NCBI GenBank assembly: GCA_947629965.1
Contig: CANRFS010000011.1
Coordinates: forward strand, 1-18,112
DNA: 18,112 nt
Reading direction: 5' to 3'
DNA from: an uncultured Clostridia bacterium
Lineage (GTDB): Bacteria > Bacillota > Clostridia > TANB77 > CAG-508
A program made the position numbers and the translations under genes. This document shows, in pieces, positions 8,062 to 15,429 of this stretch. The first letter of the stretch is position 1. Every line of letters begins with the position of its first letter. The notes beneath the pieces are model-generated. The model ran no database searches and was not told the DNA's origin. It worked only from the letters and a program-made list of their open reading frames with translations.

Positions 8062-10704
8062 ATGTGCGAAAATTGTAAACATAGTTTAGAAGAAAAGTAT
8101 GAGCCAAAGGGCTTTGAAGAAGAAATTTATAAAAATTGGGAAAAGAATGGATATTTTAAACCAAGTATGGATAAAACAAAGGAGCCTTATTGTATAATGA
8201 TGCCTCCTCCAAATGTAACAGGAAAACTTCATATGGGACATGCTTTAGATGGAACGCTTCAAGATATTTTAATTAGATATAAAAGAATGCAAGGTTATAA
8301 TACTTTATGGCTTCCAGGAACAGATCATTCTGCAATTTCTACAGAGGTAAAAATAGTAGATAAGCTTAAAGAAGAAGGCGTAACTAAATGGGACTTAGGA
8401 AGAGAAAAATTTTTAGATAGAGCATGGGAATGGACCAAAGAGTATGGAGGAACAATTGTAAATCAACAAAAAAGATTAGGTTGCTCAGCAGACTGGACAC
8501 GCTCTAGATTTACAATGGATGAAGGACTATCAAAAGCAGTTTTAACAGTATTTAAAAAGCTTTACGATAAAGGACTTATATATAAAGGAAAAAGAATGAT
8601 AAATTGGTGTCCATGCTGTAATACATCAATTTCAGATGCAGAAGTAGAATACGAAGAAGAACCTACACATTTATGGCATATTAAATACAAAGTTGTAGGA
8701 GAGGATAGATACTTAACAGTTGCAACAACAAGGCCTGAAACAATGCTTGGAGATACAGCAGTTGCTGTTCATCCAGATGATGAAAGATACAAAGATTTAG
8801 TAGGTAAAAAATGTATACTTCCTATAATGAATAAAGAAATTCCAATTATTGCAGATGAATTTGTAGAAACGGAATTTGGAACAGGTTGTGTTAAAATTAC
8901 ACCAGCACATGATCCAAATGATTATCAAGCAGGTCTTAATCATAACTTAGAAATAATTGAAGTATTTGATGAAAACTTCAAAATGAATGATTTAGTTCCA
9001 GAATATAAAGGGCTAGATATGTATACTGCAAGAGAAAAAATAGTAGACAAATTAAAAGAGCTTGGAAACTTAGTAAAAATAGAAGATTATACTCATAATG
9101 TTGGTAAACATGATAGGTGTAGAAGTACAATAGAACCAAAAATATCGGACCAATGGTTTGTTGCAATGAAAGAACTTGCAAAACCTGCGATAGAAGCGGT
9201 AAAAAAAGGTGATACAAAATTTGTACCGCAAAAATTTGAGAAAACATATTTTAATTGGCTTAATAATATACAAGACTGGTGCATATCTCGTCAAATATGG
9301 TGGGGACACCAAATACCAGCATATTACTGTGGTGAATGTGGAGCTATTAATGTTGAAATAGGAAAACCAGAAAAATGTAAAAAATGTGGAAGCACAAATC
9401 TTACTCAAGACCAAGATACTTTAGATACATGGTTTAGTAGTGCATTATGGCCATTTTCAACACTTGGTTGGCCAGAAGAAACAGAAGATTTTAAAACATT
9501 CTATCCTACAAGTACATTAGTTACAGGTTATGATATTATATTCTTCTGGGTTGTAAGAATGATGTTTTCTGCATTAGAGCAAACAGGAGAAGTTCCATTC
9601 AAAGATGTGTTTATTCATGGTATTGTAAGAGATAGCCAAGGAAGAAAAATGTCTAAATCTTTAGGAAATGGAATAGATCCATTAGAGATAATAGAGAAAT
9701 ATTCAGCAGATGCTTTAAGATTTTCTTTAGTATCTGGTACATCAAGCGGTAATGATATGAGATTTATGCCAGAAAAACTAGATGCGGCATCAAACTTTGC
9801 AAACAAAGTATGGAATGCGGCAAAATTTGTACTTATGAATTTAGAAGATTATGATAATGACATAAGTAATATAAATCTTATGGTGGAAGATAAATGGATA
9901 TTATCTAAATTGAATACACTAATATCAGAAATAAAAGTAAATATGGATAACTATGATTTAGGAGTAGCGTTAGATAAAATCTATACATTTATCTGGAATG
10001 AATTTTGCGATTGGTATATTGAAATTGTAAAACCAAGACTATATAACAAAGAAGGCAAAACTAGAAAAACAGCGGAGTATGTTTTAAACAAAGTATTGTC
10101 AGATTCATTAAAACTTTTACATCCATTTATGCCATTTGTTACTGAAAAAATATATAAAGAATTATATAATAATGATGAAAGCATAATGATATCAAAATAT
10201 CCAGAATATAATAAAAACTTAGAATTTAAAGATGAAGAGGCAAAAGTAGAAGTTTTAAAAGAAATAATTACAGGAATAAGAAATGTAAGAGCAACAATGA
10301 ACGTACACCCATCTAAAAAATCTAAACTAATATTTGTAACTAAAGACTATGAAAAAGTTATAAAAGAATCAAAGGAATTCTTAAAGAAATTAGGATTTAG
10401 TGATGAAATAATAATACAGGAAACAAAACAAAATATCCCACAAAATGCAATAAATGTTGTAGCAAAAGGATTAGAAGTATTTATGCCATTTGAAGATTTG
10501 GTAGACATTAAAGAAGAAATAGAAAGATTAGAAAAAGAAAAACAAAAAGTTATAATTGAAAAAGAAAAGACAGATAAAATGTTATCAAATCCAGGGTTTA
10601 TTGCAAAAGCACCAGCAAGCAAAGTAGAAGAAGAAAAAGCAAAACAAGTAAAATTCAATGAAATGATTGAATCAATAGATGAAAGACTTGCAAAACTAAG
10701 ATAG
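8062..10704 (+). CDS. valS: Valyl-tRNA synthetase
   Basis: Class I aminoacyl-tRNA synthetase that charges tRNA-Val. The 880 residues fit the family. The PPPNVTGKLHMGH signature (HMGH about 57-60) and KMSKS (529-533) are intact. The editing (CP1) domain shows TTRPETMLGDTAVAVHPDD and TPAHDPNDYQ. Two Cys clusters (CPCCNTS and CGECG...CKKCG) suggest zinc-ribbon insertions. The C-terminus is the ValS coiled-coil arm (EIERLEKEKQKV to ERLAKLR). The ATG at 8062 has a strong aaaggagag site and begins MCENCKHSLEEKYEPKGFE; in-frame sequence back to 7939 is repeat and is rejected. Control is by the upstream T-box. Confidence 0.96.
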   Translation: MCENCKHSLEEKYEPKGFEEEIYKNWEKNGYFKPSMDKTKEPYCIMMPPPNVTGKLHMGHALDGTLQDILIRYKRMQGYNTLWLPGTDHSAISTEVKIVDKLKEEGVTKWDLGREKFLDRAWEWTKEYGGTIVNQQKRLGCSADWTRSRFTMDEGLSKAVLTVFKKLYDKGLIYKGKRMINWCPCCNTSISDAEVEYEEEPTHLWHIKYKVVGEDRYLTVATTRPETMLGDTAVAVHPDDERYKDLVGKKCILPIMNKEIPIIADEFVETEFGTGCVKITPAHDPNDYQAGLNHNLEIIEVFDENFKMNDLVPEYKGLDMYTAREKIVDKLKELGNLVKIEDYTHNVGKHDRCRSTIEPKISDQWFVAMKELAKPAIEAVKKGDTKFVPQKFEKTYFNWLNNIQDWCISRQIWWGHQIPAYYCGECGAINVEIGKPEKCKKCGSTNLTQDQDTLDTWFSSALWPFSTLGWPEETEDFKTFYPTSTLVTGYDIIFFWVVRMMFSALEQTGEVPFKDVFIHGIVRDSQGRKMSKSLGNGIDPLEIIEKYSADALRFSLVSGTSSGNDMRFMPEKLDAASNFANKVWNAAKFVLMNLEDYDNDISNINLMVEDKWILSKLNTLISEIKVNMDNYDLGVALDKIYTFIWNEFCDWYIEIVKPRLYNKEGKTRKTAEYVLNKVLSDSLKLLHPFMPFVTEKIYKELYNNDESIMISKYPEYNKNLEFKDEEAKVEVLKEIITGIRNVRATMNVHPSKKSKLIFVTKDYEKVIKESKEFLKKLGFSDEIIIQETKQNIPQNAINVVAKGLEVFMPFEDLVDIKEEIERLEKEKQKVIIEKEKTDKMLSNPGFIAKAPASKVEEEKAKQVKFNEMIESIDERLAKLR

Positions 10705-10706
10705 TC

Positions 10707-10735
10707 TTGAAATTTGTGTAAAACTGTGATAAAAT
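10707..10735 (+). promoter_or_regulatory. Strong promoter before the orphan gene
   Basis: TTGAAA (10707-10712), 17 bases, TAAAAT (10730-10735) with an extended -10 TG. It starts three bases after the valS stop, giving the next gene its own promoter. Confidence 0.7.
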
Positions 10736-10786
10736 ACATATAAGTTCGTAAAGAACTAAAAAATCAATTTAAAGGAGGAAATATTT

Positions 10787-11131
10787 ATGAAATTGGATTA
10801 TTTCATAAATACCGCAAAAACTACAGAGGAAGGGGTAGAAATCTGGCTTTCAGACAAAACATTTAATGGCTTTTTATCAGCAGCGAGCAAAATCCGGATA
10901 AACGGTTCCGGAAGATTAGAACTAATATTTTGTGTCGATGGAGATGATGGCTGTGTAGACAATGTCTACATGGAAATATCTCTAAAGCATAAATTTTGTT
11001 CGAAAAATTCACGAGCTCATGCTGAACTTAAGCTTTTATATTTAAATGTAAAAGATGAAAAAACAAAGGAATATTCACAAATTGGATATTTCTTTGCTCC
11101 TGAGATATCTTGGGCTGCAAAAATCCTTTAA
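10787..11131 (+). CDS. Hypothetical protein of foreign-looking composition
   Basis: A 114-residue soluble protein that I do not recognise. It begins MKLDYFINTAKTTEEGVEIW and includes a GDDGCVDNVYMEISLKH stretch; there is no membrane segment or signal peptide. It has its own promoter, a very strong aaaggagga site seven bases before the ATG, and its own terminator, so it is a monocistronic unit. Codon use is visibly more GC-rich than its neighbours (TCC, GGT, CGG). It contains an in-frame CGG at 10895-10897 (residue 37). If CGGA were read as a four-base glycine codon as proposed for murB, TAA would follow at once and the product would be 37 residues. It is either a recent acquisition whose CGG still means arginine, or a gene affected by the unusual decoding. 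Confidence 0.7.
   Translation: MKLDYFINTAKTTEEGVEIWLSDKTFNGFLSAASKIRINGSGRLELIFCVDGDDGCVDNVYMEISLKHKFCSKNSRAHAELKLLYLNVKDEKTKEYSQIGYFFAPEISWAAKIL
10895..10898 (+). other. In-frame CGG followed by A in the orphan gene
   Basis: Zero-frame reading K-I-R-I-N-G continues to a 114-residue product. Skipping the C gives glycine and then TAA at 10899-10901. This is the one site where the four-base rule would truncate, so it is the key counter-example. Confidence 0.85.
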
Positions 11132-11176
11132 AATGAAAAGGGGAATGAGGAAACTCATTTCCCCTTTTCATTTTTT
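11131..11176 (+). terminator. Terminator after the orphan gene
   Basis: aaatgaaaaggggaatgag (11131-11149) pairs with 11154-11173 across a GAAA loop with one extra T in the right arm, ending in a run of T. The left arm starts in the stop codon. Confidence 0.88.
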
Positions 11177-11227
11177 GTTATAAAATTTGTTTATAGCTCA
11201 TAAAATTAAAATATGAGGTGAAGTAAA

Positions 11228-11620
11228 ATGATAAAAATGTTAGAAAATATAAATGAAAATGGAAGTAATGTAAAGAAAATTATAAAAGGAAGTATAATTT
11301 CGATAATTATTACTTTAATAGCATTAGTAATATTTGCAAGCTTATTAACTTATACAAGTATATCTGAGAGTACAATTCCTACAGTGACAATAATAATAAC
11401 AGTAATTAGCATATTAATAGGAAGTAGCTTGTCTATGTCAACAGTAAAGAAAAACGGAATAATAAACGGAATATTAGTTGGATTAATATATATAGCTGTA
11501 ATTTACATTTTATCAAGTGTGATAGAAGGTAGCTTTGCATTAAACTTAAAATCAATAATAATGATAGTAGGAGCAATAATTGCCGGGACCGTAGGAGGAA
11601 TAATAGGAGTAAATAGGTAA
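11228..11620 (+). CDS. TIGR04086-type small membrane protein
   Basis: A 130-residue integral membrane protein with four hydrophobic segments (about 18-40, 47-68, 75-96 and 105-127), ending GTVGGIIGVNR. Size, topology and the glycine-rich last helix match the TIGR04086/YrzE group, which in Clostridia commonly sits near yajC and secD; here secD-like genes lie about 0.8 kb downstream. No biochemical role is established for the group as far as I know. Shine-Dalgarno gaggtga precedes the ATG. Family call is moderate, membrane nature certain. Confidence 0.68.
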   Translation: MIKMLENINENGSNVKKIIKGSIISIIITLIALVIFASLLTYTSISESTIPTVTIIITVISILIGSSLSMSTVKKNGIINGILVGLIYIAVIYILSSVIEGSFALNLKSIIMIVGAIIAGTVGGIIGVNR

Positions 11621-11634
11621 TTTACAATCAAAAA

Positions 11635-11667
11635 TGGCAAAAAAGGGGTCAGACCCCTTTTTTGCCA
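11635..11667. repeat. Perfect GGGGTC palindrome between genes
   Basis: tggcaaaaaaggggtc (11635-11650) and gaccccttttttgcca (11652-11667) are perfect reverse complements around one A. The T run lets it act as a terminator for 11228-11620, but the symmetric A/T flanks and core are like known interspersed palindromes in other bacteria (often linked to REP-type elements). Compare the element at 17574-17613. Confidence 0.8.
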
Positions 11668-11724
11668 ATGGAATATTTTGGCGTTTTAGGTGCATAGCTT
11701 AATTTAGTTTTTGCATCAAAACAG

Positions 11725-11753
11725 TTGATATTTTTAAATATTTAAGATAAAAT
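11725..11753 (+). promoter_or_regulatory. Promoter of the HD-secD-secF run
   Basis: TTGATA (11725-11730), 17 bases, TAAAAT (11748-11753), 30 bases before the HD-domain gene start. Confidence 0.65.
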
Positions 11754-11783
11754 ATAAACGATTACAAAAGCGGGAGGTGTTTT

Positions 11784-12443
11784 ATGATAACATTAGAAGA
11801 TGTAAAAAAGAATCCAGAGGTTCAGGAATTAGTAATAGGAGCACAAAAACAATTGGATGCTTTAGGCTATACAGAACATTCTGTAAGACATGTAAGTATA
11901 GTTTCAAATAGAGCAGGTAAAATATTAGAAACTTTAGAATACGATAAACATAGAGTAGAACTTGCAAAAATTGCAGGGTATTTGCATGATATAGGAAATG
12001 GAATAAATAGAGTAGATCACGCCCATACAGGTGCAATACTTGCATATAATATTTTAAAAGATATGGGAATGGATATAAAAGATAGAACAGAAATAATGTC
12101 AGCAATAGGAAATCATGATGAACAAACAGGCACAGCTGTTAGCGATATATCAGCTGCATTAATACTTGCGGACAAGTCTGATGTTCATAGAGATAGAGTA
12201 GTAAATAAAAACATGGCAACATTTGATATACATGATAGAGTAAATTATGCAGTAACACATGCTGATTTAACAATAAATAATAAAGAGAAAAAAGTAATAT
12301 TAGACTTAACAATTGATAATCATATTTGCCCTGTGCTAGATTATTTCGAAATATTTATGGATAGAACAATGATGAGTAAATATGCAGCAAAATACTTACA
12401 AATATGGTTTGAATTAATTATAAATGATACAAAATTATTATAG
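11784..12443 (+). CDS. HD-domain phosphohydrolase
   Basis: A 219-residue cytoplasmic protein of the HD superfamily (metal-dependent phosphohydrolases acting on nucleotides or cyclic nucleotides). Metal-site motifs are H36 in SVRH, the HD pair H68-D69 in YLHDIGN, H79/H81 in VDHAH, H111 in GNHDEQ, and D130 in LADKSDVHRDR. The C-terminal third (from about 150) is outside the HD core and unassigned. Substrate cannot be told from sequence. The start follows a gggaggtg site. The secD-like gene starts 12 bases after its stop, and the Shine-Dalgarno of that gene overlaps this stop codon, so the two are translationally close. Confidence 0.87.
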   Translation: MITLEDVKKNPEVQELVIGAQKQLDALGYTEHSVRHVSIVSNRAGKILETLEYDKHRVELAKIAGYLHDIGNGINRVDHAHTGAILAYNILKDMGMDIKDRTEIMSAIGNHDEQTGTAVSDISAALILADKSDVHRDRVVNKNMATFDIHDRVNYAVTHADLTINNKEKKVILDLTIDNHICPVLDYFEIFMDRTMMSKYAAKYLQIWFELIINDTKLL

Positions 12444-12455
12444 GAGGAGTAAAAA

Positions 12456-13823
12456 GTGAAGGCACAAAAAGTAATAACAATGATTGCAGTTATAATATTA
12501 GTGATTATAATAACTGTAGCATCTTTTTTCGGAATATATAAGAAACAAGAATACAAAGTTGCAAATGTAGTACCAAGCTATTTATTAGGAATGGAATTGG
12601 AGAATAGTAAAATAGTAGATTTTGCTGTTGATAAATCAATAGATTCTACAACTATTTACGATAAAGATGGAAATGAAGTTACAGAAAAACAAGAAGGAGT
12701 AGAGTACACAGAAGAAAATGGCTACACAACAGTAACAAACAAAACAAATAGTGACGAAGTATTAACACAAGATAATTATAAATTATCTAAAAAAATAATA
12801 GATAGCAGATTAAAAGATTTAAATATAGAACAATATAAAATAAGACAAAATATAAATACAGGAAGTATACAATTAGAAATTCCAGATGATGACAATGCAG
12901 AAGATGTAATATCAGTTTTAGCTCAAAAAGGTGCATTTGAATTAAAAGATAGCGAAACAAATGAAGTATTATTAAATAATAGTAATATACAAAAAGTTAG
13001 AGTAGTGTATGGACAAGCAGAAACAGAAGCTACTACTTCTGTATATTTACAAATCAATTTCAATAAAGAAGGAAAACAAAAACTTGAAGAAATAAGTAAA
13101 ACATATGTTGCTACAACAAAACAAGAAGAAAATGAAAACGGAGAATTAGAGGACAAAACTGAAACAAAAGAAGTATCAATTGTATTTGATGGACAAACAT
13201 ATAGAACAACATATTTTGGAGATGTAATAACAGATGGTAATTTAAATATTCCTATAGGTGTAGCAAACGATACAAATACATTACAGCAATATGTAAAACT
13301 TGCAGAACAAATGGCAACTGTATTAAACTCAGGAGAATTACCTATAATTTATAACATAGCAAGATATACAGTTTCTCCAATATTAACAAAAGCAGATTTA
13401 AATATATTAATGTACATAGCAACTGCTGTATTGTTAGTAATGTTTGCATACCTAATTATAAAACTAAAATCAAAAGGTATTCTTGCAATAATATTGCAAA
13501 TTGGATTTATAGCTTTGTTATTACTAGTATTAAGATATACAAATATAAAAATTACATTAGAAGGTATAGTAGGTATAGTAATTTCAGTAATATTAAATTA
13601 TATGTATATTTATTTAGCATTTAAAAATTTAGATCAAAATTTTATAAAAGATACAACTGCAAAATTTGCATTAAAATTAATTCCAATTTATATTATAGCA
13701 GTAATTTTTACATTTAATAAATTTGCTAATATATCAAGTCTAGGAATGTGTCTATTCTGGGGAATTATAATGATGTATTTATATAATCTAACATTAACTC
13801 GGGTTAACAATAAAGACAATTAA
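12456..13823 (+). CDS. secD: Degenerate SecD-like translocase subunit
   Basis: Related to SecD, the membrane protein that helps pull secreted proteins across the membrane. It has an N-terminal membrane segment (about 5-27), a long extracytoplasmic domain with the SecD P1-like order (SRLKDLNIEQYKIRQ, IQLEIPDDDNAEDVI, KGAFELKD), and a C-terminal membrane cluster (about 313-447). The TM4 signature normally reading GIAGIVLTIGMAVDAN is here GIVGIVISVILNYMYI (370-385), so the transmembrane Asp used in proton coupling is absent. Start is GTG with a taggaggag site. The end is uncertain: zero frame gives TLTRVNNKDN, while skipping C13800 at CGGG gives TLTGLTIKTIKE with a stop at 13828-13830. Partner of the secF-like gene downstream. 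Confidence 0.82.
   Translation: MKAQKVITMIAVIILVIIITVASFFGIYKKQEYKVANVVPSYLLGMELENSKIVDFAVDKSIDSTTIYDKDGNEVTEKQEGVEYTEENGYTTVTNKTNSDEVLTQDNYKLSKKIIDSRLKDLNIEQYKIRQNINTGSIQLEIPDDDNAEDVISVLAQKGAFELKDSETNEVLLNNSNIQKVRVVYGQAETEATTSVYLQINFNKEGKQKLEEISKTYVATTKQEENENGELEDKTETKEVSIVFDGQTYRTTYFGDVITDGNLNIPIGVANDTNTLQQYVKLAEQMATVLNSGELPIIYNIARYTVSPILTKADLNILMYIATAVLLVMFAYLIIKLKSKGILAIILQIGFIALLLLVLRYTNIKITLEGIVGIVISVILNYMYIYLAFKNLDQNFIKDTTAKFALKLIPIYIIAVIFTFNKFANISSLGMCLFWGIIMMYLYNLTLTRVNNKDN
13800..13803 (+). other. CGGG near the secD-like 3' end, reading ambiguous
   Basis: In-frame CGG seven codons before the stop. Arginine here would match the YNLxxTR ending common in SecD, but the +1 reading is open for nine more codons. 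It cannot be assigned as arginine or frame break from this window. Confidence 0.5.
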
Positions 13824-13860
13824 AGAATAGATAAAATTAAAAGTGAGGAGTTAAAAGTAC

Positions 13861-13881
13861 AAAATTCGTAAAACGAATTTT
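13861..13881 (+). promoter_or_regulatory. Hairpin abutting the secF Shine-Dalgarno
   Basis: aaaattcgt (13861-13869) and acgaatttt (13873-13881) form a perfect 9-bp hairpin ending at the aaggaggag site. It could modulate secF translation or protect the transcript. Confidence 0.55.
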
Positions 13882-13897
13882 GAAGGAGGAGCAAATT

Positions 13898-14539
13898 ATG
13901 TTAAAAAATAAAAAAATGATATCTTTACTAACAGTAATATTAATCATAATAGTAGCTGGAATAATAATGCTATTTGTAAAAGGTATGAATTATAGTTTAT
14001 TATATGGGGAAAATACAGCAGTAGAATTATATTTATCAACAGACTTTAATTTTTCCGATGTTAAAAATATAATAACAGAAGTATTTGGAACTAATACTAA
14101 AATAAGAAATATAAATGATTTAGATTATGATATTTTAATAATAACAAAATCAGTACAAGATGACCAGTTAAATAATTTGGTTTCAAAAATTAATGAAAAA
14201 TATAATTTAGAATTAAGTGCAGAAGATTTAATAGTATCTAATAATGCAAAAATAGAATTAATAGATTTAATAAATCCATATATATTCCCGGTTTGCTTAG
14301 CAGCACTATTGATATTTGCATATTTTTTAATAAAATACAGAAAATTAGGAATAGTAAAAGTAGTACTATTAACCATAATACCAGTAATAGTTGCGCAACT
14401 ATTATATTTAAGTATATATGCAATTGTGCGTTTACCAATAAATCAATATACAATGCCAATATCAATGTTTATATACCTAATTACAATCATGGCAATTGGC
14501 GAAAAATTTGAAAGAGAATCTATAAAAGAACAAATTTAG
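13898..14539 (+). CDS. secF: Degenerate SecF-like membrane protein
   Basis: A 213-residue protein directly after secD. It has an N-terminal membrane segment (about 8-28), a short extracytoplasmic part with a SecF-like opening (FVKGMNYSLLYGENTAVELYL and FSDVKNIITEVFG), then three C-terminal membrane segments (about 128-146, 153-174 and 184-202). Canonical SecF is near 300 residues with six membrane segments and an SxNDTxVxxDRIRE motif. Here only IMAIGEKFERE remains at that place, with no membrane Asp. The SecF call rests mainly on position and the N-terminal domain. The ATG at 13898 has an aaggaggag site; the earlier in-frame TTG at 13880 is inside that site. It is followed by a terminator. 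Confidence 0.62.
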   Translation: MLKNKKMISLLTVILIIIVAGIIMLFVKGMNYSLLYGENTAVELYLSTDFNFSDVKNIITEVFGTNTKIRNINDLDYDILIITKSVQDDQLNNLVSKINEKYNLELSAEDLIVSNNAKIELIDLINPYIFPVCLAALLIFAYFLIKYRKLGIVKVVLLTIIPVIVAQLLYLSIYAIVRLPINQYTMPISMFIYLITIMAIGEKFERESIKEQI

Positions 14540-14565
14540 ACAAAATATCATATTATATAATAATT

Positions 14566-14598
14566 AAAAACTCCATTATAAATTAAGATGGAGTTTTT
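14566..14598 (+). terminator. Terminator after secF-like gene
   Basis: aaaaactccat (14566-14576) pairs with atggagttttt (14588-14598), ending in a T tract. Confidence 0.85.
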
Positions 14599-14621
14599 GT
14601 AATTATATATAGGTGATAAGG

Positions 14622-14958
14622 ATGAATATAAATAAAATTTTAAGGACAATAAAAAAATATAGAGATAATGAAAATATAACTATTACAGAAGCACAAAATA
14701 TACTAAAAACAAACAAAGATGTAATTTTGTTAGATGTAAGAAGTCCTCAAGAATATAAAGAAGGACATTTAGAGCGGAGCAATAAATATACCATCATATG
14801 AATTAGAAAAATGTTGTGACTGCGAGCTAAAAGAAAAAGATAGAATAATAATTGTATACTGCCAAAGTGGAATGAGAAGCAAAAAGGCTGTAAAAATTTT
14901 AAAAAAATCGGGATTTAAAAATCTATATAATCTAAAAAATGGATTAGATGGAATTTAA
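14622..14958 (+). CDS. Single-domain rhodanese, with one +1 frame break
   Basis: Rhodanese-like sulfurtransferase (persulfide carrier). Segment 14622-14774 gives 51 residues ending EGHLE, and 14776-14955 gives 60 more (GAINIPSYELE to LDGI) if C14775 is skipped, for a 111-residue protein of normal single-domain length. Family marks are LLDVRSPQEYKEGHLEGAINIP and the catalytic loop CQSGMRS with the active cysteine, both intact once joined. Zero-frame reading runs into a TGA (14799-14801) after LERSNKYTII and loses the active site. The ATG has an aggtga site five bases upstream. The break falls at the invariant glycine of the GHIxGAxNIP motif. A terminator follows. Confidence 0.9.
14775..14778 (+). 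other. CGGA +1 frame-break site 3 (rhodanese)
   Basis: gag-C-gga-gca-ata: dropping C restores GHLE-G-AINIP. The placement is unambiguous because the conserved Gly-Ala-Ile-Asn follows directly. Confidence 0.92.
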
Positions 14959-14962
14959 ATAT

Positions 14963-15004
14963 AAAAAATTAAGATAGATTATTTTAAATCTATCTTAATT
15001 TTTT
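14963..15004 (+). terminator. Terminator after rhodanese gene
   Basis: aaaaaattaagatagatt (14963-14980) pairs perfectly with 14987-15004 around a six-base loop. A/T on both sides makes it usable for both strands; the minus-strand gene at 15043 converges on it. Confidence 0.85.
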
Positions 15005-15042
15005 AAAAGAAGGTTATAATAGAGAAATGTATAAAATCTAAT

Positions 15043-15276
15043 TTATAAATTAATATTTAATCCTGAAATTTTATTGCTTTTTATAAATCTACTTAAATTA
15101 TTAATATTTACACCACTTAAAATAGAGAGGTCTTGGATAGAATTAAAGTTATAATTTTCATCTAAAATAGAATTTAATTTTGAAATATCCATTTTATCAC
15201 GTGATTCACAATTACAACAAACATCACTTTCTGATATAAAGAAACATCCACAACGTGCACATTTTTTAAATTCCAT
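15043..15276 (-). CDS. Small zinc-ribbon plus helix-turn-helix protein (YvyF/TIGR03826-like)
   Basis: A 77-residue protein. Two CxxC pairs (C6/C9 and C20/C23) form a probable zinc ribbon, and residues 31-70 (ISKLNSILDENY to FIKSNKISG) look like a MerR-type helix-turn-helix ending. This two-part layout resembles TIGR03826/YvyF proteins usually found in flagellar operons, but no flagellar gene is in view. I chose the ATG at 15276 because it has an aggggga site; the longer reading to 15378 is A/T-rich leader. An extended -10 (TGt then TATACT, minus strand, plus 15302-15307) lies just upstream. Converges with the rhodanese gene. Confidence 0.68.
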   Translation of the reverse strand: MEFKKCARCGCFFISESDVCCNCESRDKMDISKLNSILDENYNFNSIQDLSILSGVNINNLSRFIKSNKISGLNINL

Positions 15277-15429
15277 AATTAATCCCCCTAAAACTATCAT
15301 TAGTATAACAAATATTTTATCATAAAAAACAAAAAAAGCAAATAAAAAATAGAATTTTTTAGAAAAATAAATTAACAAAAATAATACGAATTACATATTA
15401 TATATAAAAAATACATATGGAGGTAAATT

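Noticed and set aside
11635..11667. CRISPR repeat
   Set aside because: Single copy, perfect palindrome, no spacer array or cas gene nearby.
15277..15378. N-terminal extension of the zinc-ribbon protein (34 residues, hydrophobic)
   Set aside because: It is an A/T-rich promoter and leader read as Phe/Leu/Ile; the ATG at 15276 has a good ribosome-binding site and starts exactly at the zinc ribbon.
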